NCBI GenBank assembly: GCA_029784795.1
Contig: JAFMAW010000072.1
Location: 1 to 5,103, forward strand
Reading direction: 5' to 3'
Source of the DNA: Nitrososphaerota archaeon
Lineage (GTDB): Archaea > Thermoproteota > Nitrososphaeria > Nitrososphaerales > UBA183
DNA: 5,103 nucleotides
The notes beneath the pieces were generated by a model. That model did no database searches. It had not been told where the DNA came from and was given only the letters and a program-made list of their open reading frames with translations. Of this stretch, positions 1 through 4,617 are shown in pieces (position 1 is the stretch's first letter; each line of letters opens with the position of its first letter). The position numbers and the translations under genes are program-made.

Positions 1-231
1 GGTGCCGGTCGAGAAGCCTGAAGTTGGGATCCCTCCGGTGGACTGGCCGGAGAGCGTCGAATAAGCGCGCCTGAGCGCTGCGGATAGGGAGGGGGCTGCG
101 ACCAAGAACGCGGCCATCAGCACAAATGCCACTAGGATCAGCGCTGCCGCCCGCCTCCTTCGGTTGGGTGGGGACGGCGGAGTAGGGTCGCCGGTCTGAA
201 GCGAACGGGCGAGGCCTCTGTCGATCTTCAA
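1..231 (-). CDS. N-terminal part of a single-pass membrane protein, cut by the left window edge
   Basis: An open frame of 77 codons runs from a TTG at 231-229 to the window edge with no stop, so the C-terminus is missing. The first 25 or so residues are hydrophilic, proline-rich and then strongly basic (PPSPPNRRRRAAA). One hydrophobic segment follows at about residues 27-48 (ALILVAFVLMAAFLVAA), and then a Ser/Thr/Gly-rich stretch (TLSGQSTGGIPTSGFSTGT). The basic run before the helix suggests a signal anchor with the N-terminus in the cytoplasm and a low-complexity, possibly glycosylated linker outside; that topology is inferred. TTG is the only NTG codon between the upstream in-frame stop and the helix, and a TATA-like box lies about 28 nt ahead of it, which fits a nearly leaderless message. 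I do not recognise the family. The gene lies 97 nt downstream of cdvB on the same strand but seems to have its own promoter. Confidence 0.6.
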   Translation of the reverse strand, partial: MKIDRGLARSLQTGDPTPPSPPNRRRRAAALILVAFVLMAAFLVAAPSLSAALRRAYSTLSGQSTGGIPTSGFSTGT

Positions 232-255
232 CTCAGGGCCCGATCCGACTTTCCC

Positions 256-263
256 GATATTAA
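256..263 (-). promoter_or_regulatory. TATA-like box for the left-edge membrane protein gene
   Basis: The minus strand reads TTAATATC here, with its centre about 28 nt ahead of the TTG start at 231. Archaeal transcription usually starts 24-28 nt downstream of the box centre, so the RNA would begin within a few bases of the start codon. This is an inference from spacing only. Confidence 0.45.
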
Positions 264-328
264 GCGAATCTAGCCAGTAGGCCGGTCAACGCCATCGCGT
301 GGATGAGGGACTTGGGGGAAGCCGTTGG

Positions 329-976
329 CTAGGCGGTGAGACCTTCGCTCTCGTCTTGGCTGAAGACCCCGGCTGGTATCTCCGGGAAGCTCTCCTTCAT
401 CCTCTGTTCCGCGACAGTCGCGGCCTCTTCGAGGACCCTCTGGGCGTCCTCGTTGGCGGCGTCGAAGTTCAAGGAAATCCCCCCTGAGGTGCTCGCGTCC
501 ACGAGAACGCTGCTGAGAAGGCCAGAGATTTCGCTAATCTCTCTGTCGGCGTCTGGGAGCGCGTTGCTCAGGCCCTCCTTCATGTTCTTGATGACTGAGA
601 CCGCGGGGGCCAGGGTGTTGGCGATCTCCCCCAGGTCTGTGATAGTCCCGAGCCTCAGAGAGATCTGTTCCATGGCCAGCTGCGCCTGGGTCACCATCTT
701 CCCCATCTTCCGGACCTCGGAGAGCTCGTTGGCATAGACCGCGGCGTGCTGCATATCGTGCTTCGCGAGAGACGAGACCACGTTCTTGAAGATGGTCGAG
801 TCGCGCTGCTTGATTCTGGTAACCGTGCCGTCCAGCTGGGAGATCAATACCCTGATTTGCCTGTTGGCCTGTTCGATCTGAGATTTCAAGGGCGTAGGGG
901 GCCTGACTGTGCCCCTGAGCCGGTCCACCAAACCGGGGCTCTGGTCTTTCCTCTGCCACTTGGATGAAAAACTCAT
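329..976 (-). CDS. cdvB: CdvB, archaeal ESCRT-III (Snf7-family) cell-division protein
   Basis: This 215-residue protein has the make-up of the archaeal ESCRT-III family, which polymerises on the membrane at mid-cell and constricts the division neck, with the AAA ATPase CdvC (Vps4) remodelling it. A basic N-terminus (about 1-30, including RPPTPLK) leads into long charged amphipathic helices at about 31-58 and 60-107 (SQIEQANRQIRVLISQLDGT, then YANELSEVRKMGKMVTQAQL). A shorter helical region follows at about 113-160 (ANTLAPAVSVIKNMKEGL). The acidic C-terminal part ends in SFPEIPAGVF (196-205). Its FPEIP core matches the proline-based MIM2 motif by which ESCRT-III proteins bind the MIT domain of Vps4/CdvC. 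No winged-helix domain follows, unlike crenarchaeal CdvB. The ATG at 976 sits just behind a TATA-like box. cdvA and cdvC are not in this window. The family call is strong; which CdvB paralogue it is cannot be told. Confidence 0.88.
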   Translation of the reverse strand: MSFSSKWQRKDQSPGLVDRLRGTVRPPTPLKSQIEQANRQIRVLISQLDGTVTRIKQRDSTIFKNVVSSLAKHDMQHAAVYANELSEVRKMGKMVTQAQLAMEQISLRLGTITDLGEIANTLAPAVSVIKNMKEGLSNALPDADREISEISGLLSSVLVDASTSGGISLNFDAANEDAQRVLEEAATVAEQRMKESFPEIPAGVFSQDESEGLTA

Positions 977-994
977 TCTTAGTCCCGTAATCGC

Positions 995-1017
995 CCCGAG
1001 TTCGGATATACCTCGGG
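995..1017. repeat. Inverted repeat CCCGAG-N11-CTCGGG around the cdvB TATA box
   Basis: CCCGAG at 995-1000 is the exact reverse complement of CTCGGG at 1012-1017, and the 11-bp spacer contains the TATATCC core. One arm overlaps the place expected for the TFB recognition element, and the other lies between the box and the predicted start site. This geometry fits an operator, but a 6-bp repeat in GC-rich DNA can also arise by chance. Confidence 0.35.
1004..1012 (-). promoter_or_regulatory. TATA-like box of cdvB
   Basis: The minus strand reads GGTATATCC, centred about 32 nt ahead of the cdvB ATG, which predicts a leader of only about 6 nt. The box lies inside a 6-bp inverted repeat (995-1000 and 1012-1017), so access to it could be controlled by a dimeric regulator. 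Confidence 0.5.
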
Positions 1018-1100
1018 CTCTAAACCGCGTGCCAGTTTGAAGAAATTTAGTTGACAGGTGCCTCCCGGGTGAAGGCCGCGAGCCGATACGGTCTACCCTG

Positions 1101-1107
1101 AAATATG
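1101..1107 (+). promoter_or_regulatory. TATA-like box of the NAD(P)H-hydrate epimerase gene
   Basis: AAATATG is centred 26 nt before the ATG at 1130, so transcription is expected to start at or next to the start codon. A second A/T-rich patch near 1043-1051 (GAAATTTAG) is too far upstream for a leaderless message but could serve a longer transcript. Confidence 0.5.
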
Positions 1108-1129
1108 AACCCTCGGTGGGCAGGCGAGG

Positions 1130-1843
1130 ATGAGGTCGGAGCGGGGTTTCATCTTCCTTTCGGCAGTGGAGATGGCCGGAGCAGACAGGATGGCAATAGA
1201 AACCTATGGGATAGACGTGCTATCCCTGATGGAGAACGCGGGTCTCAGGACCGCCGAACTGGCCAGAGAGATGCTTGGAGGAGCAGTCGGGGGGAAGGAA
1301 GTATGTTGCCTGGTCGGGCGTGGGAACAACGGAGGCGACGGTCTTGTCGCTGCGAGGCACCTGCACAACTGGGGGGCGCGGGTGCGGGTGGTGCTCGGAG
1401 GAGCCAAGGAAACGATCCGCGACACGCCAGGGAAGCAGCTCGCTGCAGCCGAGAAGATCGGGGTCGAAACTGCGGGACCTGACGGGGACTTCGGGAAGGA
1501 GGAGTTACTGATAGACGCTCTGCTGGGCTACGGGTCCAAAGGGGACCCCAGGGAACCTCTGGCGACCCTCATCACCAAGGCGAACCAATCATCGGCCAAG
1601 ACGCTCGCCGTGGACGTCCCTTCAGGGTTGGACGGCACCTCTGGGGAACCCGGGAACCCATGCGTCGAGGCAGATGCGACGCTGACCTTCGGTTTTCCGA
1701 AGGTCGGGTTCCTCAACCCGAAGGCCATGGCACATCTCGGAGACCTATACCTGGCTGACATCTCGTTCCCGCCGAATGTCTACCGCTTCTACTCCCAGGA
1801 GACAGGAATCTTCCAGAGGGGGCCCGTAGTGAGGATGTGGTGA
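1130..1843 (+). CDS. nnrE: NAD(P)H-hydrate epimerase (YjeF_N domain)
   Basis: The enzyme interconverts the R and S forms of damaged, hydrated NADH and NADPH (NAD(P)HX) so that the S-specific dehydratase can restore the cofactor; it is expected in the cytosol. The 237 residues hold one YjeF_N Rossmann-like domain of normal length. Visible motifs are MENAG (34-38), the glycine-rich GRGNNGGDG (63-71), DALLGYG (129-135) whose Asp129 fits the conserved acidic residue, and AVDVPSGLDGTSG (160-172), the family's DxPSGxDxxTG signature. ADATLTFGFPKVGFLNP (181-197) and DISFPP (210-215) close the fold. The ATP/ADP-dependent dehydratase domain (NnrD), fused in many bacteria and archaea, is absent, so it must be encoded elsewhere. 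The ATG at 1130 is 26 nt after a TATA-like box and keeps the full N-terminal helix (FLSAVEMAGADRMAIETYGI). It is divergent from cdvB. Confidence 0.9.
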   Translation: MRSERGFIFLSAVEMAGADRMAIETYGIDVLSLMENAGLRTAELAREMLGGAVGGKEVCCLVGRGNNGGDGLVAARHLHNWGARVRVVLGGAKETIRDTPGKQLAAAEKIGVETAGPDGDFGKEELLIDALLGYGSKGDPREPLATLITKANQSSAKTLAVDVPSGLDGTSGEPGNPCVEADATLTFGFPKVGFLNPKAMAHLGDLYLADISFPPNVYRFYSQETGIFQRGPVVRMW

Positions 1844-1854
1844 CAGCGTCAATG

Positions 1855-1862
1855 CTTTTGAA
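1855..1862 (+). promoter_or_regulatory. TATA-like box of the zinc-ribbon gene
   Basis: CTTTTGAA is centred about 28 nt ahead of the ATG at 1887, in the 43-nt gap behind nnrE. A purine-rich GGAGG directly abuts the ATG, too close to work as a normal ribosome-binding site, so the leaderless reading is preferred. Confidence 0.4.
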
Positions 1863-1886
1863 TCGGGTCTTCGTCGGAGTCGGAGG

Positions 1887-2072
1887 ATGAAGCCCCAGAG
1901 CGACCAGATGAAGTGCCCGAAGTGCGGGCGCTTCGACTTGAAGGAGACGGGCCAGGGCATCTCCTGTCGGGTCTGCGGCTACACCCTCTCGCCGGGGGAG
2001 AGCGACAAGTTCAGGCTCTTTAGGCTCCTCAAGGAAGAGGAGAAGAGGCCAGAGGGCCGCAAGGGCCCCTGA
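1887..2072 (+). CDS. Small zinc-ribbon protein
   Basis: This 61-residue protein carries two CxxC knuckles: Cys10 and Cys13 (CPKC) and Cys27 and Cys30 (CRVC), separated by 13 residues. The second is followed by GYTLSPGE. This is a typical treble-clef/zinc-ribbon layout able to hold one zinc ion, close in style to the N-terminal ribbon of TFB or to rubredoxin-like knuckles in ribosomal and RNA-polymerase subunits. The rest (about 41-61, KFRLFRLLKEEEKRPEGRKG) is a highly charged, probably helical tail that could bind nucleic acid or a protein partner. The partner and function are unknown. The first ATG is preferred because of the TATA spacing; a second ATG at codon 8 would still keep all four cysteines. 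It lies 43 nt behind nnrE on the same strand. Confidence 0.75.
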   Translation: MKPQSDQMKCPKCGRFDLKETGQGISCRVCGYTLSPGESDKFRLFRLLKEEEKRPEGRKGP

Positions 2073-2114
2073 AAGCGACGACAGACCTCGCTTCAGCCAA
2101 CTTCTCAATAGCCG

Positions 2115-2119
2115 TTTAA
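2115..2119 (+). promoter_or_regulatory. TATA-like box of the two-helix membrane protein gene
   Basis: TTTAA is centred 27 nt ahead of the TTG at 2144. This spacing is the main argument for the non-ATG start of that gene. Confidence 0.4.
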
Positions 2120-2143
2120 CCAGCCCTTCACAGCACCCGCAGG

Positions 2144-2353
2144 TTGGCCGTAAGAGCTAGCCCGATATCGAAGACCGCCGCCATCTTGATCATAATAGTT
2201 GGGATATTCGTCCTGCTCGCTGGACTCCTTGCCAGGGTGGTGGCAAGCGAAGTCGAGGGAATCGCATTTATCGCCCTCGGGCTTGCGCTTTATGGCCTTC
2301 TCAGGAGGTTCACCAGGAAGTTGAGAGGAGAGATTCGAGAGAAATCCGACTAG
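2144..2353 (+). CDS. Small two-helix membrane protein
   Basis: The 69-residue protein has two hydrophobic segments, at about 11-30 (TAAILIIIVGIFVLLAGLLA) and about 38-54 (EGIAFIALGLALYGLL). A strongly basic tail follows (RRFTRKLRGEIREKSD). By the positive-inside rule both ends should face the cytoplasm, with a short loop (RVVASEVEG) between the helices. I do not recognise the family. The start is a TTG, supported by the TATA-like box 27 nt upstream and by the short basic lead (VRASPISK) before the first helix; there is no in-frame ATG. The stop codon shares a CTAG tetramer with the stop of the convergent gene. Small membrane proteins like this are common in archaea, and no pathway can be assigned. 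Confidence 0.6.
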   Translation: MAVRASPISKTAAILIIIVGIFVLLAGLLARVVASEVEGIAFIALGLALYGLLRRFTRKLRGEIREKSD

Positions 2354-2883
2354 TTTGAAGAGCGCTGGACGGGGGCGAACCTGTGCTTCAGGTTTCGGTC
2401 CCACAATCTGGCCCCCAGGACCCCACCTACGGTCCCGCTTACTGCACCCACGACCAAGATGGGCAGGTACAACTCCAAGAACGGCGCTGTCGTGCCGAAG
2501 CCGAAGGCGATGAACGCGTAGGTCGCTGCCACCCCCACAATGATGGTGCTCAAAGTCAATGAGGCCACCAACCTCTTCGGGCGGACTTTCCCCTCATAGG
2601 TCACCTTGAAAATGCTGCAGAACAAGTCTACGAGAACCCCGTACAGCAGCGCCACCCCGAAGGCGAACGGGCCGAAGGAGAGTTGCAATGGGGTCTCGAC
2701 CAGCCCGTTGATGATGCCTGTGTAGGTCGCGCCACCGGGCCCGAGAAGGATGTAGCTGAGAGAGAGGAGGATGGCTTCAAAGACAATTAGAGAGTCGCCG
2801 ATCTCGAAAGGAATGGCTCCGTAGACGACGCCGATTACGACCCCGAAGAGCGTGGCCGTAATGAGTTTCCTCGAATCTACCAA
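2350..2883 (-). CDS. Multi-pass membrane protein, ECF-transporter S-component-like
   Basis: The 177-residue protein has about five to six membrane segments (about 7-24, 30-48, 52-66, 70-90, 107-128 and 136-158) with short polar loops. Its one long basic loop (VTYEGKVRPKR, 94-104) is expected on the cytoplasmic side. Length, segment number and small-residue-rich helices (TLFGVVIGVVYGA; GPGGATYTGIINGLVETP) resemble S components of energy-coupling factor vitamin transporters, which bind the vitamin and work with a shared EcfA/A'/T module. No such module is in the window, and the resemblance is by character rather than a diagnostic motif. The start is a TTG at 2883, the only suitable NTG before the first helix, roughly 34 nt from a good TATA-like box. 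It is divergent from the BtuF-like gene, which supports a transport role. Alternatives are another small-molecule permease or a conserved archaeal membrane protein of unknown role. Confidence 0.6.
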   Translation of the reverse strand: MVDSRKLITATLFGVVIGVVYGAIPFEIGDSLIVFEAILLSLSYILLGPGGATYTGIINGLVETPLQLSFGPFAFGVALLYGVLVDLFCSIFKVTYEGKVRPKRLVASLTLSTIIVGVAATYAFIAFGFGTTAPFLELYLPILVVGAVSGTVGGVLGARLWDRNLKHRFAPVQRSSN

Positions 2884-2913
2884 GCTGGGTGGCGGCCGGG
2901 TCGCAAGGAAGTG

Positions 2914-2920
2914 TATTTAA
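2914..2920. promoter_or_regulatory. Shared A/T-rich promoter element of the divergent gene pair
   Basis: The minus strand reads GTTAAATAC and the plus strand GTATTTAAC, so one sequence can act as a TATA box in both directions. On the minus strand it predicts a start near 2891 and a leader of about 8 nt. On the plus strand it predicts a start near 2943 and a leader of about 29 or 44 nt. A weaker second plus-strand box, AGATATC (2955-2961), would suit the ATG at 2987. Confidence 0.5.
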
Positions 2921-2971
2921 CGGTAGTTATAGTGTGCCGGCGGTCCGTGTAAACAGATATCGCAATGAGGA

Positions 2972-3823
2972 ATGGAAAGGGGTGCGATGGCGAAGGTCTT
3001 CAGCGAAGTGCTCGGGACAGAGGTGCCAGTCCCCGACTCGCCTGAAAGAATAGCGAGCTTCAGTCCCGCCGCCACCGAGACCCTCTTCCAGCTCGGACTC
3101 GGCGAGAGGGTCGTTGGAGTCACGGCGTTCTGCGCTCGACCGTCGGAGGCGCGATCGAAAAGGAAACTGGGGAGCTACAACACGGTTAGAGCGGAGGTCC
3201 TTGAAGAACTCAACCCGGACCTGATTCTTACCGTCACTGGATATCAGCGGGAGTTCGCGGTCAGGCTGTCAAAGAAGTATCCGGTGTATCCGCTCGAGCT
3301 CCCGGTGTCGGTCGCAGGCATCGTCGACTTCGTGGTGAAGGTAGGCCTGGTAGCAGGCGCCGCGGACGAGGGGCGTGGCCTGGAGGCTGCCCTCCTCAGG
3401 TCCCTGGGGAGCCTGCGAAGGGTCTCGAAGCTCGAATCCTACGTTGAGATCGACCTAGGCGGCCCCGTGAGCTTCGGCTCCTACAGCTACATCACCGATG
3501 CGTTCAAGCTCCTCGGGAGCTCGTTGCTCTATGGAAGGGCGCCCTGCGAATGGCTGGCCCCGGATATGAAAGCGGTGTCATCCAGCGACCCCGACGCGAT
3601 ATTCTACGAGGCAAAGATGTACTCCCAGTTCGGAAACCGCGACCTGACCAAGCTGCTTAGTTCGAGGGGATGGGACGGCTTGAGGGCGGTGACCCTGGGG
3701 AACACCTTCGTGACCCCGGGACCATTGGACTTCCTGGCCCACCACGGGCCTTCGTTCATCACGGAGGCGATCCCGTGGTTAGCGGCGAAACTCGAGTTGG
3801 CTGAGGAGAGGATCAGATCTTAG
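2972..3823 (+). CDS. BtuF-like class III substrate-binding protein without a signal peptide
   Basis: The 283-residue protein matches the periplasmic-binding-protein type 2 fold used for cobalamin, haem and siderophores. The N-lobe has the hallmark RIASFSPAATETLFQLGLG (26-44), followed by RVVGVTAFC, KLGSYNTVRAEVLEELNPDL (65-84) and a strand ILTVTG. The long inter-lobe helix is VSVAGIVDFVVKVGLVAGAA (112-131). The C-lobe holds YVEIDLGGPVSFGSYSYITD (157-176), SSDPDAIFYEAK and the final HHGPSFITEAIPWLA helix. The oddity is the N-terminus: there is no signal peptide, lipobox Cys or membrane anchor, and the mature fold starts almost at once, so the protein should be cytosolic unless exported by another route. 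No permease or ATPase gene adjoins it, only the divergent S-component-like protein. The ligand is unknown; cobalamin or a precursor is a guess from the family. Two starts are possible, the ATGs at 2972 and 2987, both just before the conserved region. Confidence 0.8.
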   Translation: MERGAMAKVFSEVLGTEVPVPDSPERIASFSPAATETLFQLGLGERVVGVTAFCARPSEARSKRKLGSYNTVRAEVLEELNPDLILTVTGYQREFAVRLSKKYPVYPLELPVSVAGIVDFVVKVGLVAGAADEGRGLEAALLRSLGSLRRVSKLESYVEIDLGGPVSFGSYSYITDAFKLLGSSLLYGRAPCEWLAPDMKAVSSSDPDAIFYEAKMYSQFGNRDLTKLLSSRGWDGLRAVTLGNTFVTPGPLDFLAHHGPSFITEAIPWLAAKLELAEERIRS

Positions 3824-3833
3824 CCTGGTCTGT

Positions 3834-3888
3834 TTCAACCCGAGGGCCGTCGAATCCGGCAGACGCATGCCTGGATGCGACGGTTGAA
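3834..3888 (+). other. Interrupted stem-loop behind the BtuF-like gene
   Basis: TTCAA (3834-3838) and CCGTCG (3847-3852) together are complementary to the continuous arm CGACGGTTGAA (3878-3888), with CCCGAGGG bulged out on the left side. An inner hairpin CGCAT (3864-3868) / ATGCG (3875-3879) shares two bases with the outer stem, so the two are partly alternative. The element begins 11 nt after the stop codon. It could be a 3' UTR structure that protects the mRNA or helps termination, but no U-tract follows. Confidence 0.35.
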
Positions 3889-3994
3889 GGGCGCTGGTTG
3901 GGGCCGTTGTCAGCTGCAGCCTTGCGACGAACCTACGGTGCCCTAGGTGGGGCTACATAGCCGAATGGTCAGCGGTCATCGTGTTGCGGCTGCC
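3889..3994. other. Rest of the convergent intergenic region; no gene seen
   Basis: This stretch separates two convergent genes. It holds a short hairpin ACCTA (3931-3935) / TAGGT (3944-3948) and a palindromic GCTGCAGC near 3913-3920. None has a T-rich tail, so they are only weak terminator candidates. No start codon with a convincing frame is present on either strand. Confidence 0.3.
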
Positions 3995-4513
3995 TCACCG
4001 CGGCGGCTTCAGCGCTTCCGCGGCCCGCATCAGGTCTCCGCTCCTCGGTGAGAAGACCACGTCGAACAACAGGTATCCAAGGGCAACGACCCACGCGAAG
4101 GCGGAGTAGACGAACGGCTCTGCCAGCGTCGCTGCGGCCGCGATGAGCAGGGGCGAGCCAACGGATGCCACGACTCCTGCGGCGAACATGGCTGCCGCAC
4201 TCCTCCGCGTAGCCTGCGAAAGCGTGCGCTTCTCTGTCGAGAGCGTCAGGATTGGAATGAGGCTGGCGACCTTCCCTAGGCTTGCAGGGAGGACCCGGGC
4301 CAGAGAGGTCCGCCCGAACCGTAACTCCCTGAACCTTATGCCGCCGGCTGCCCCCACTACATAGTGGGCGGGGCAGTGTATCAGGAAGGTGGACAAGAGC
4401 TGCGCCAAGACGACGTACAGACCAAAGTACGGGCCGGCCGGAACTGCCCGGGAAGCCGCCAGCAGGACCGCCAGCGCGAATATCTCCGCGACGATGCCCG
4501 GAAGGGGCTTCAT
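3995..4513 (-). CDS. Multi-pass membrane protein of unknown function with an HCPAH motif
   Basis: The 172-residue protein has hydrophobic segments at about 7-23, 29-46, 77-91, 107-131 and 134-153. The second runs straight into STFLIHCPAHYVVGAAGG (41-58), so two histidines four residues apart sit at or in the membrane. A basic loop follows (RFRELRFGRTSLARV, 60-74), and the C-terminus has DVVFSPRSGD (151-160) before a polar tail. The HxxxH spacing equals that of the zinc-binding HExxH of site-2 proteases (M50), and a late D/P/G-rich segment is also found there. However, the catalytic Glu is Cys here, so an active protease is not supported. I do not recognise the family with certainty. The ATG at 4513 is 26 nt from a TATA-like box; a longer overlapping frame that covers the same DNA is rich in Arg/Gly and looks like a shadow. 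Confidence 0.7.
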   Translation of the reverse strand: MKPLPGIVAEIFALAVLLAASRAVPAGPYFGLYVVLAQLLSTFLIHCPAHYVVGAAGGIRFRELRFGRTSLARVLPASLGKVASLIPILTLSTEKRTLSQATRRSAAAMFAAGVVASVGSPLLIAAAATLAEPFVYSAFAWVVALGYLLFDVVFSPRSGDLMRAAEALKPPR

Positions 4514-4534
4514 GGGGCGGCCGATGCTGCAGGG

Positions 4535-4542
4535 ATACTTTA
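4535..4542 (-). promoter_or_regulatory. TATA-like box of the HCPAH membrane protein gene
   Basis: The minus strand reads TAAAGTAT, centred about 26 nt before the ATG at 4513, which predicts a leaderless message. Confidence 0.5.
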
Positions 4543-4617
4543 GGATGAGGCCCGCTCATATGGGGGGAGGATGAGGAGCGGGTCCTGCGGCGGGTTTCTT
4601 GTACGTAGTCTGCGTTC

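Noticed and set aside
336..967. Plus-strand and alternate minus-strand open frames across the cdvB region
   Set aside because: They lie opposite or out of frame to cdvB, have shadow-like Arg/Ser/Gly-rich composition and no family-like motifs.
1105..1511. Other open frames overlapping nnrE
   Set aside because: Arg/Gly-rich translations without motifs, in conflict with a clear YjeF_N protein in the frame starting at 1130.
1713..2108. Minus-strand open frame opposite the end of nnrE and the zinc-ribbon gene
   Set aside because: It is antisense to two better-supported genes and its Leu/Arg/Pro-rich sequence looks like a shadow.
2105..2404. Minus-strand open frame opposite the two-helix membrane protein
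   Set aside because: Low-information sequence; the plus-strand frame has two clean membrane helices and a promoter.
3951..3985. tRNA-like stretch (TAGCCGAATGGTCAGCGG resembles a D-arm)
   Set aside because: No matching anticodon stem, T-arm or acceptor stem could be built, and it runs into the end of a coding region.
3969..4559. Longer minus-strand frame over the HCPAH protein gene
   Set aside because: Arg/Gly/Pro-rich shadow; the 172-residue frame has clear membrane helices and a well-placed TATA-like box.
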